Of a stretch of 64,000 nt of DNA, positions 34,385 through 41,335 are shown piece by piece. Location: NCBI RefSeq assembly GCF_000468115.1, contig NZ_AVQI01000006.1, positions 39,040-103,039 of the forward strand, given 5' to 3'. The DNA is from Treponema socranskii subsp. socranskii VPI DR56BR1116 = ATCC 35536 (GTDB lineage: Bacteria > Spirochaetota > Spirochaetia > Treponematales > Treponemataceae). A program made the position numbers and the translations under genes. The notes below the pieces were generated by a model. That model made no database searches. It had not been told where the DNA came from and worked only from the letters and a program-made list of their open reading frames with translations. The first letter of the stretch is position 1; every line of letters starts with the position of its first letter.

Positions 34385-35179
34385 TCAATTCGTCCGCTGT
34401 AAATATAGGCTGTAAATTGCAAAATCTTCGTCGTTGAATACGTTAAACACGACTTTCATCCCGCTTCCGGTTTGCTCGATGTATTTTCGGACGGTTGCTA
34501 CCGCAATTTCCGCCGCGCGCCGATTCGGAAACATAAAGACTCCGGTCGAAATACAGCAAAAAGCGATACTTTTTACGTTGTGCGCTTCGGCAAGCTCAAG
34601 ACAGGAACGGTAGCAGGACGCGAGTTCTTCTTCGTGTTTTCTTTGTAATCGCCCCTGCACAATAGGCCCTACGGTGTGGATCACATATTTGCACGGCAGG
34701 TTGAACGCGCTCGTGATTTTTGCGCTTCCCGTCGGTTCTTCGTGTCCCTGCTTTCGCATAATGTCGGCGCACACCGCGCGCAGCTGCACGCCTGCGAATG
34801 TATGGATGCAATTGTCAATACATAGGTGACAGGGCTGCCAGCAGCCGGTCATAGCGCTGTTTGCCGCGTTTACGATCGCGTCGACTTTGAGCCGTGTAAT
34901 GTCGCCCTGCCACAGATAAAAAGTTCCGTTCCCTTGTGCGCCGAGAGGCTTTAACTGCGCAAGGTCGGTAATGCCGCTCTCTCGGATCGCTTCCCGTAAA
35001 TACTCGTCCTGTATGCGCAGGAATTCTTCGCTCGTATCTTGCGGCGGTCGGACGTTCATGAGGGAACGGAGCAAATTCTTTTGTTCCCGCTCGTCATCCG
35101 GTATCCGCGCGGAGCGATAACCGGGGTTTTCCTTTAAAAGACAGTCTATTAAAAAAACGCGCCGTTCATTTTGTGTCAT
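34385..35179 (-). CDS. zinc-macrodomain protein-ADP-ribose hydrolase
   Basis: A 264-residue protein with a helical N-terminal region of about 75 residues and a macrodomain. Motifs: LWQGDITRLKVDAIVNAANS for ADP-ribose, CWQPCHLCIDNCIHTFAG with several Cys and His residues that in this class hold a catalytic zinc, and CISTGVFMFPNRRAAEIAV for the diphosphate loop. Proteins of this type are the partners of SirTM sirtuins and remove ADP-ribose from the modified carrier. The SirTM gene is at 31251, on the same strand, 2.3 kb downstream. The ATG has GAGGAAT upstream, and a TTTATG-17-TATAAT promoter (about 35202-35230) precedes it. Confidence 0.9.
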   Translation of the reverse strand: MTQNERRVFLIDCLLKENPGYRSARIPDDEREQKNLLRSLMNVRPPQDTSEEFLRIQDEYLREAIRESGITDLAQLKPLGAQGNGTFYLWQGDITRLKVDAIVNAANSAMTGCWQPCHLCIDNCIHTFAGVQLRAVCADIMRKQGHEEPTGSAKITSAFNLPCKYVIHTVGPIVQGRLQRKHEEELASCYRSCLELAEAHNVKSIAFCCISTGVFMFPNRRAAEIAVATVRKYIEQTGSGMKVVFNVFNDEDFAIYSLYLQRTN

Positions 35180-35329
35180 ACATATTCCTCATTTAATCCG
35201 ATCGATTATAACAAAAACAAGGCAATGCATAAACTGTTATCGTATACTTTATACTTTTAAAGTCAACAACCGTGAATAGCAACCGTCATTTAGATTATAG
35301 CACCTTATTTCAACAAGTCAAAAAATCGC

Positions 35330-35358
35330 TTGTCACCCGTCCTAAAAACGTTTACAAT
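35330..35358 (+). promoter_or_regulatory. promoter of fba
   Basis: TTGTCA (35330-35335), 17-bp spacer, TACAAT (35353-35358). The leader is about 37 nt with a TAGGAG ribosome binding site. Confidence 0.75.
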
Positions 35359-35401
35359 AGTACGACGATATTATAAGAATATGCAAATATAGGAGTCTTC
35401 T

Positions 35402-36433
35402 ATGCACAGTTACAAAGAAATCGGACTGGTCAACACGAAAGTGCTGTTCCAGCAGGCGATGGCCGGACACTATGCGCTTCCGGCATACAATTTCAACAAT
35501 ATGGAACAGCTGCAGGCGATCATCCAAGCTTGCGTTGAAACCCGGTCGCCCGTTATTCTGCAGGTTTCAAAAGGCGCTCGCGCATACGCCGATAAATACA
35601 TGCTCCGCCATCTTGCAGCAGGTGCGGTCGAATACGCGCACGAACTCGGCTGCGACATTCCGATCGTGCTCCACCTCGATCACGGTCCGTCGTTCGAAGT
35701 CGCAAAAGACTGTATCGAAAGCGGGTTTTCATCCGTAATGATCGACGGTTCCGCGCTTCCCTACGATGAAAACGTAAAATTAACAAAGCAAGTGTGCGAT
35801 TTCGCACACGCACAAAAAGACTACGTCACCGTCGAAGGTGAGCTCGGCGTATTGGCCGGTGTCGAAGACGAAGTGAGCGCTGCCGAAAGCCACTATACGA
35901 AGCCCGAAGAAGTACAGGATTTCGTCGGCAAAACCGGTGTCGATTCGCTTGCCATTTCAATCGGTACGAGTCACGGCAGATGCAAATTCACGCCCGAACA
36001 GTGTACGCGCACTGCTGACGGTGTTTTGATTCCGCCGCCGCTCGCATTCGATGTACTCGAAGCGATTGAAAAAAAACTTCCCGGATTTCCGATCGTGCTT
36101 CACGGCGCATCGTCCGTTCCGGTGCAGTATGTCAAAGAGATCGAAAAATACGGCGGTAAGATTCCCGACTCCGTCGGCATTCCCGAAGAGCAGCTGCGCA
36201 AAGCGGCAAAATCCGCCGTATGCAAAATCAATATCGATTCGGACGGACGGCTTGCGATGACGGCGGCGGTCAGACGTGTGCTCGCCGAAGATCCTACAGT
36301 GTTCGATCCGCGCCTCTATCTCGGACCGGCACGCGACGAATTGAAAGCGATGTATGCCCACAAAAACAAAAACGTGCTCGGCAGCGCGGGACACGCGATC
36401 GAAGCGATGAATGCGATCAAAGCTGCACAATAA
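35402..36433 (+). CDS. fba: class II fructose-1,6-bisphosphate aldolase
   Basis: A 343-residue zinc aldolase. Zinc ligands and catalytic residues are visible in HLDHGPSFE (HxDH), VEGELGVLAG (Glu), GTSHGRCKF and LHGASSVP (His and phosphate-binding loop), and KINIDSDGRLA. It cleaves fructose-1,6-bisphosphate to DHAP and glyceraldehyde-3-phosphate. It has its own strong promoter and a hairpin pair downstream (36460-36555). The DHAP it makes is the same product that the aldolase operon at 44 kb is predicted to produce. Confidence 0.95.
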   Translation: MHSYKEIGLVNTKVLFQQAMAGHYALPAYNFNNMEQLQAIIQACVETRSPVILQVSKGARAYADKYMLRHLAAGAVEYAHELGCDIPIVLHLDHGPSFEVAKDCIESGFSSVMIDGSALPYDENVKLTKQVCDFAHAQKDYVTVEGELGVLAGVEDEVSAAESHYTKPEEVQDFVGKTGVDSLAISIGTSHGRCKFTPEQCTRTADGVLIPPPLAFDVLEAIEKKLPGFPIVLHGASSVPVQYVKEIEKYGGKIPDSVGIPEEQLRKAAKSAVCKINIDSDGRLAMTAAVRRVLAEDPTVFDPRLYLGPARDELKAMYAHKNKNVLGSAGHAIEAMNAIKAAQ

Positions 36434-36520
36434 TGTGACGGTAAAGAAAAATAATAATCGAGCGCCTCGAAAAATTTCAATCTTTTGAGGCTTCATTTGG
36501 ATTATCAATTTTTGAAAAAA

Positions 36521-36555
36521 GGCGCGCAAAGCATAAAAGTTTTGCACGCCTTTTT
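36521..36555 (+). terminator. terminator after fba
   Basis: GGCGcGCAAA pairs with TTTGCaCGCC across a short loop and is followed by five T. A weaker hairpin (CCTC...GAGG) lies about 40 bp upstream. It can also serve the convergent membrane-protein gene. Confidence 0.75.
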
Positions 36556-36557
36556 CG

Positions 36558-37295
36558 TTATTTACGATGCCGACCGAATCTTACACACAAATCGCCGCCG
36601 ACTATAGTTGTGACGGATGATTTTTTCGGCAAAAAAATCGAAACGGTTTTTTCCGGAAAATCGCCGTGCAAAAAGCGCACCGCTCCGCAAGCTGAAAAAA
36701 ATACGTACAGGACAAAAAACGGCAGCCATGCGAAAAACGAAAACCCGACAAACCATGCCGTCTCGATCGCACTCGGTACAAAGAGAAAACCGATGAGCGT
36801 CGCCAGCAATGTTCGAAGCCTTTTTTCATCCGCACTCGTCCGATAAAGAAACGAAACGCAAACCGCCGACGAGGCAAGCATCGCCGTGTACAGCACGGGC
36901 TTGCAAAAAAGCTCGAACGCCGAATACGCCGAACGGCTGCCGGCGAGCACCGTATACGGCAAATAGACCGAAAAAAAAGCGCATAAAAGCGGAAAATAAG
37001 ATTTTGCGAGGAACGCATTGTCGTCTTTCGAAATTACTAAAAAGATAAGATAGACGGCGGCAACGGGGATGAGCGTATAGGCGAGCAGAATATACGCGTA
37101 GTTTACGAAAAATCCCGCGCGCGGCGTACGGTATGAAAAAGAAAAAAACGCTTTGAATGCGCAAAACACAATCGCCGAAAGCGCACCGCCGAGCGCAACG
37201 GGGATAACCGCTTTATCTTTTTCATGTATAAGATACCATAAAAGCGATACGGACATAAACATAATCAAAAAAAGATACATGACGATAGCATACAT
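36558..37295 (-). CDS. integral membrane protein of unknown function
   Basis: A 245-residue protein with about six hydrophobic helices (for example MYLFLIMFMSVSLLWYLI and AYILLAYTLIPVAAVYLIFLV). No transporter or enzyme motif is recognised. Charged residues are few and lie mostly in the loops and the C-terminal tail. The ATG at 37295 has no clear Shine-Dalgarno sequence; the upstream DNA is a long T run followed by TTAAAC. It stands alone between fba and infC, pointing away from infC. It is probably an inner-membrane protein. Confidence 0.6.
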   Translation of the reverse strand: MYAIVMYLFLIMFMSVSLLWYLIHEKDKAVIPVALGGALSAIVFCAFKAFFSFSYRTPRAGFFVNYAYILLAYTLIPVAAVYLIFLVISKDDNAFLAKSYFPLLCAFFSVYLPYTVLAGSRSAYSAFELFCKPVLYTAMLASSAVCVSFLYRTSADEKRLRTLLATLIGFLFVPSAIETAWFVGFSFFAWLPFFVLYVFFSACGAVRFLHGDFPEKTVSIFLPKKSSVTTIVGGDLCVRFGRHRK

Positions 37296-37425
37296 CGTTT
37301 AAAAAAAATGCGCAACCGTACGGTACCGGTAAAAACGGCAATACGCTGTGGATCGCTTGGCTCGCTTTTCGGTGCGAGGACGTGGATCCGCGCTTTTCGG
37401 CATCCGATACGGCGCAATCGAGCAC

Positions 37426-37455
37426 TAGACATTTCGATATAAATTATTATATAAT
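37426..37455 (+). promoter_or_regulatory. promoter of the infC operon
   Basis: TAGACA (37426-37431), 18-bp spacer, TATAAT (37450-37455); leader of about 42 nt ending in AAGGAGG. Confidence 0.6.
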
Positions 37456-37503
37456 AGTGCTTACATTACATGGTAGACGTGTTTTCAGACACAAGGAGGA
37501 TAG

Positions 37504-38058
37504 TTGGCCTATACTAACAACAATAAGGGTTTACGGATTAACGAACAAATCCGCGTACGGGAAATCAGGTTAATAGATGATGAGGGTAATCAAAAAGGAA
37601 TCGTACCTACGATTGATGCGCTCAGAATGGCTAGGGATGAGGACCTCGACCTTGTTGAAGTTTCGCCAAACGCGAATCCGCCGGTCTGCAAAATACTCGA
37701 CTTCGGCAAATACCGGTTTGAAATGGAAAAAAAGCTCCGCGACTCCAAGAAAAACCAAAAGGTATTGAAGCTCAAGGAAATCCGTATGCAGCCGAAAATC
37801 GGCCCGGGTGACCTTGACACGAAAGCCAAGCATGTGCAGGAATTCCTCGACGAAGGCAATAAAGTCAAAATCACGATCCGCTTCCGCGGCCGCGAATTGG
37901 CTCATACCGAGCTCGGATACGGAGTCCTGCAGGAAGTTCTGAAAAGGCTTACTTCCGCATACGTCGTCGAAAAACCGGCCGCTATGGAAGGCAAGTTTAT
38001 GTCGATGACCATTTCGGGAAAAGCCAAAACAACAAGTGAGGTAAAATCGAATGCCTAA
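37504..38058 (+). CDS. infC: translation initiation factor IF-3
   Basis: A 184-residue IF-3. The N-terminal domain shows [40 protein letters not shown], and the C-terminal domain shows [25 protein letters not shown]. It binds the 30S subunit, blocks 50S joining and checks start codons. The start codon is TTG at 37504, with AAGGAGG four bases upstream. Non-AUG starts of infC (AUU in E. coli) are the basis of IF-3 autoregulation, because IF-3 rejects them; the TTG here could play the same part. It is first in the infC-rpmI-rplT operon and overlaps rpmI by 8 bp. Confidence 0.95.
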   Translation: MAYTNNNKGLRINEQIRVREIRLIDDEGNQKGIVPTIDALRMARDEDLDLVEVSPNANPPVCKILDFGKYRFEMEKKLRDSKKNQKVLKLKEIRMQPKIGPGDLDTKAKHVQEFLDEGNKVKITIRFRGRELAHTELGYGVLQEVLKRLTSAYVVEKPAAMEGKFMSMTISGKAKTTSEVKSNA

Positions 38059-38251
38059 GATGAAGACGAAAAAATCCGCCGCCAAGCGCTATTCGCTTAC
38101 GGGCAGCGGAAAAGTCAAGTACAAAAAAATGAACCTCCGCCATATTCTCACCAAGCGTTCTTCAAAACGGAAACGCCAGCTCCGTGCTGCCGGAATTATG
38201 GCCGAAGACTCTGCAAAAAAAGTAAGAAAGCAGATGCTGCCGTACGGCTGA
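38051..38251 (+). CDS. rpmI: 50S ribosomal protein L35
   Basis: A 66-residue basic protein, [20 protein letters not shown] then [23 protein letters not shown], the standard L35 sequence. It overlaps infC by 8 bp, so translation is coupled. In E. coli and Bacillus the following L20 protein represses this operon by binding its leader or the rpmI start region; no such site can be confirmed here by eye. Confidence 0.96.
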   Translation: MPKMKTKKSAAKRYSLTGSGKVKYKKMNLRHILTKRSSKRKRQLRAAGIMAEDSAKKVRKQMLPYG

Positions 38252-38268
38252 TTTTCAGGAGTTAAAAC

Positions 38269-38628
38269 ATGTCAAGAGCAATAGACGGATCAAAACGTAA
38301 AAATCGCCGCATCAAAATCCTCAAGCTTGCAAAGGGTTTCAGAGGCGACAGAAAATCGAATTTCAAAGCCGCAAAAGACGCGGTCGTAAAAGCGCTGCGC
38401 CATGCCTACGTCGACAGACGCGACAGAAAGGGCAATTTCCGCGCGCTGTGGATTGCACGTATCAACGCGGCTGTCCGCGATGAAGGGCTTTCGTACTCCC
38501 GCTTTATCGACGGTTGTACCAAAGCCGGAGTTGCGCTCAACCGAAAAGCACTTGCAAATATGGCAATCGAAGATCCCGCGGCGTTCAAAGCCGTTGTGGA
38601 CATCGCAAAGAACGCACTGAAGGCATAA
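38269..38628 (+). CDS. rplT: 50S ribosomal protein L20
   Basis: A 119-residue L20 of normal length: basic N-terminal extension ([29 protein letters not shown]) and globular end with [21 protein letters not shown] and [14 protein letters not shown]. It is needed early in 50S assembly. It is 17 bp after rpmI with an AGGAG ribosome binding site, and the next gene (zapB-like) starts 1 bp after its stop codon, so the operon continues into cell-division genes. Confidence 0.96.
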   Translation: MSRAIDGSKRKNRRIKILKLAKGFRGDRKSNFKAAKDAVVKALRHAYVDRRDRKGNFRALWIARINAAVRDEGLSYSRFIDGCTKAGVALNRKALANMAIEDPAAFKAVVDIAKNALKA

Positions 38629-38629
38629 T

Positions 38630-38986
38630 ATGATATCGCTCGATCAGATTCTTCTTCTTGAACGAAAAGTGGAAAGCGCTGTGGAAAAAATCTCACAGCT
38701 GCAGTCGGAAAACGATGCTCTGCGCACCAAGTGTACCGAGCTCACAAATGCGCTTGCCGACAAATCGGAGCGGCTTTCCTCTATCGAACAGGATCAGAGC
38801 AAGATCGAAAACGGCATATTAAAAGCGCTCGACCGGCTCAATTCCATCGAAAATTCCGTACTGAGAGCCGGAAGCGCAGCCTCCGCTGCAAAATCGCCGC
38901 AAAGTCCGAAAGCGCCCCAGAGCGCGCCCGTCCGTGCCGCCGAACCGAAAAAAGCGGAAGATGACGGACAGTTCGATATTTTCTAA
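38630..38986 (+). CDS. coiled-coil protein, ZapB-like
   Basis: A 118-residue protein. Residues 3-80 form one long coiled coil with clear heptads (LDQILLLERKVESAVEKISQLQSENDALR and on to LDRLNSIENSV). The remainder is a Pro/Ala/Lys linker ending in DDGQFDIF. It lies one base after rplT and directly before zapA. ZapB is a small coiled-coil protein that works with ZapA at the division ring, so a ZapB-like role is likely, but the assignment rests on position and coiled coil only. The acidic aromatic tip at the C-terminus may be a docking peptide. Confidence 0.65.
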   Translation: MISLDQILLLERKVESAVEKISQLQSENDALRTKCTELTNALADKSERLSSIEQDQSKIENGILKALDRLNSIENSVLRAGSAASAAKSPQSPKAPQSAPVRAAEPKKAEDDGQFDIF

Positions 38987-39289
38987 ATGGGTTCCCTTCA
39001 AATCGACTTGCTCGGTTCTTCTTTTGCAATCAAGGCGAACGAAGAATCGGCCTACCTTGAAAAACTGCTCGGCTATTATAAACGCATCACCGAAGAAATA
39101 AAAAAAACGGGCGGTTTGACGAAACCTGTCGAAATAGCGATTATGAGCGGCATCACGCTCGTCGATGAATTATATAAAGAAAAATCAAAAAACGCGAAAC
39201 TCTTAAACGGCGGCGATTCGGCGGACGATGAAGAAGCCGAACGCCTTACGCTCCGCATGATAGACAGGATCGATAAGGCGCTCAAGTGA
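38987..39289 (+). CDS. zapA: cell division protein ZapA
   Basis: A 100-residue protein: a small beta-rich head (SLQIDLLGSSFAIKANEESAYLEKLLGYYK) followed by a helix and coiled coil (KPVEIAIMSGITLVDELYKEK). This is the ZapA domain, which bundles FtsZ filaments. The ATG follows the stop codon of the coiled-coil gene directly, and the last bases overlap the GTG of yaiI (GTGA). Placement behind infC-rpmI-rplT links division factors to ribosome synthesis. Confidence 0.85.
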   Translation: MGSLQIDLLGSSFAIKANEESAYLEKLLGYYKRITEEIKKTGGLTKPVEIAIMSGITLVDELYKEKSKNAKLLNGGDSADDEEAERLTLRMIDRIDKALK

Positions 39290-39783
39290 AAGTTGTGCGC
39301 GTGTGGGTGGATGCCGACTCCTGCCCTCGATCGGTACGCGATTACATCATAAAAAAAGCGGCATCTCTTTCGTTTGCCGTTACTTTCGTTGCGAACCGCA
39401 CCGTTCCCGTCGATGAAAAATTATTAATTAATAAAAAATCGTCTTTCGAAATGCTCACTTGTGAAAACACGCCCGGAGCGGCCGACGATTGTATCGCTTC
39501 GCGTGCGGAACACGGCGACATGATCGTCACGCGAGACATTCCGCTTGCAGCAAAGCTTACCGAACGGGGCTTGTGCGTTTTAAACGACCGCGGTACGTGC
39601 TATACAAAAGAGAGTGCGAAAAAAAAACTTGCCGACAGGAATTTCAATATGCAGCTTGCAGAGGCGGGTCTTACGGGCAATAAAAAAAACGTCTACGGCA
39701 AAAAAGAATTCGCGCTCTTTGCCGCGTGCTTCGATAAAAAGATAATCGAATTGATCCGCGAACGATCGCACTCGCATCCGTAA
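39286..39783 (+). CDS. YaiI/YqxD family protein (DUF188, PIN-like)
   Basis: A 165-residue protein with the YaiI/YqxD pattern: WVDADSCPRSVRDYI at the N-terminus, VTFVANRTVPVD, GAADDCIASRAEHGDMIVTRDIPLAAKLTERG, and LNDRGTCYTKESAKKKLADRN. The conserved Asp residues suggest a PIN-like nuclease site, but the activity is unproven. The start is GTG at 39286, overlapping the zapA stop codon by 4 bp, so it ends the infC-zapA operon. Confidence 0.85.
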   Translation: MKVVRVWVDADSCPRSVRDYIIKKAASLSFAVTFVANRTVPVDEKLLINKKSSFEMLTCENTPGAADDCIASRAEHGDMIVTRDIPLAAKLTERGLCVLNDRGTCYTKESAKKKLADRNFNMQLAEAGLTGNKKNVYGKKEFALFAACFDKKIIELIRERSHSHP

Positions 39784-39883
39784 ACGATACGGCTCTTTCG
39801 CAAAGTATTTGCAAAAATGACATCTCATGCGTTTTGCAGCGGGCATTGTGTTCGATTTTACGGCGTTCCGCTGCCGGATATTT

Positions 39884-41170
39884 TCAAACCGATTTGCCGT
39901 GCTCTTCAGGACACGAGTCTTCGTCGGGATAAGCGAGCAGGATCGCAGAAATACGGCTTTTTACCTGTAAAAATGCGGCGACGATTTCGGGGTCGAACTG
40001 CGTGCCCGCTCCTTTTTCGATCTCTTCAAACGCTTTTTCGATCGGCCACGCGTCTTTATACGATCGGCGATGGCTGAGCGCATCGAACACGTCGGCGACG
40101 CTTATGATGCGCGCGGCGAGCGGGATCGCATCCCCTCCCAAAGCATCGGCAGGAAAAAGCGGTTCTCCGATTTTATACGCGTGGTAATCGATATTGCCGG
40201 GGTAACCCGCGCTCGATTTGTTCCACGCTTCGTGATGGTGCAGTGCAACGTCACGGCACATCAAGTCGAGCATGGATGAGCCGTCGCCGAAAATTTGCGC
40301 TCCGATGCACGTGTGCCCTTTCAATATGGCGCGGTTTTCGTCATCGGGGCCGTAGCGCTTCGGACTGTGGAGCACCGCATCGGGAATGCCGACTTTGCCG
40401 ATGTCGTGAAATTTCGCGGCGATTTTTAAACAGTCACGGAAACGATGTTTTTCGTGTTCGGGAACATTGTGATTGAATGCCCAGCGGTCGTATATTTCGA
40501 GCGAGTTTTCCGCGACGCGCATAACGTGCGGATAGGTTTCTTTCGGATCGCGGAACTCCGCCATCTTAAGCATACGCTGCACCATCAAATTCGTCTGATA
40601 CGTATTTTGCAGCGCTTGGCGAACGTTCGATGCAAAGTGCGTAATATAGAGCACTGCATCTTCATCGAAGCCGATGAGCTTTCCCGATTCGTCCTGTGCG
40701 TTTATGAGCTGCATGACGCCGAGCAGTTTTCCCGACTGCATTTTAAGGGGCAGCGTATAGATTGATTTTGTGTGATATCCGGTCGAAATATCGGTTTTTT
40801 TATTAAAGACGAAAGGTTTGTCGGAAGGAATTTGATAGGCATCCTGAATATTGACCGGCTCTCCCGACAGCGCAACGTAGCCGGAAATCGACTTTTCATT
40901 GATCGGAACGGAAAAGGAGAGATACGGAAGCTTTTCTCCCGGCTTGAGTTTTTTCAGCTGCGTATCGTTTTGCGCATATTTTATGCGCAGTTTATCGTCT
41001 TCGATTTCGTAGATGGAACCCGCGTCCGCTCGGACGATAGCGCGCGTTTCGGTGAGAATACGTTCGAGCAGCACATCGATATCTTGGATTTCTTCAAGTT
41101 TTTTTTCAAGCTCAAGAATTTTTTGCAGCTTTTGTTCTTTTTGCAAAACATTTTTCTTTGTCTTTTTCAT
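39884..41170 (-). CDS. GAF-HD-GYP protein, probable cyclic-di-GMP phosphodiesterase
   Basis: A protein of about 428 residues. The first 55 residues are basic and coiled; residues 25-190 form a GAF sensor domain (LLERILTETRAIVRADAGSIYEIEDD, and VMQLINAQDESG). The HD-GYP domain follows with AAKFHDIGKVGIPD, KGHTCIGAQI, ALHHHEAWNKSSAGYPGN and SVADVFDALSHRRSYKDAWP. A 15-residue insertion after GYPG is unusual. HD-GYP enzymes hydrolyse c-di-GMP. A ComFB-domain gene, from a family linked to c-di-GMP binding, is 2.2 kb away. ATG 41170 is used; GTG at 41176 also fits the AGGA site. Confidence 0.88.
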   Translation of the reverse strand: MKKTKKNVLQKEQKLQKILELEKKLEEIQDIDVLLERILTETRAIVRADAGSIYEIEDDKLRIKYAQNDTQLKKLKPGEKLPYLSFSVPINEKSISGYVALSGEPVNIQDAYQIPSDKPFVFNKKTDISTGYHTKSIYTLPLKMQSGKLLGVMQLINAQDESGKLIGFDEDAVLYITHFASNVRQALQNTYQTNLMVQRMLKMAEFRDPKETYPHVMRVAENSLEIYDRWAFNHNVPEHEKHRFRDCLKIAAKFHDIGKVGIPDAVLHSPKRYGPDDENRAILKGHTCIGAQIFGDGSSMLDLMCRDVALHHHEAWNKSSAGYPGNIDYHAYKIGEPLFPADALGGDAIPLAARIISVADVFDALSHRRSYKDAWPIEKAFEEIEKGAGTQFDPEIVAAFLQVKSRISAILLAYPDEDSCPEEHGKSV

Positions 41171-41231
41171 GCACACTTTTTCCTAATACGGTATTGAATA
41201 CAAGCCGCGTGCGGAACACGGAAACTGCTCA

Positions 41232-41260
41232 ATTATACTATTGTTTGAGATAAAACACAA
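41232..41260 (-). promoter_or_regulatory. promoter of the HD-GYP gene
   Basis: Minus strand TTGTGT (41255-41260), 17-bp spacer, TATAAT (41232-41237); leader of about 55 nt. Confidence 0.6.
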
Positions 41261-41275
41261 TGTAAAAGCGCCTCG

Positions 41276-41304
41276 TTGAACAGAACTACGAAATTTGCTA
41301 AAAT
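41276..41304 (+). promoter_or_regulatory. promoter of the aconitase gene
   Basis: TTGAAC (41276-41281), 17-bp spacer, TAAAAT (41299-41304). The leader is about 25 nt and contains GAGG. Confidence 0.75.
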
Positions 41305-41335
41305 ACGTCCCGTGTAAAAATATCGAGGTAACGCT

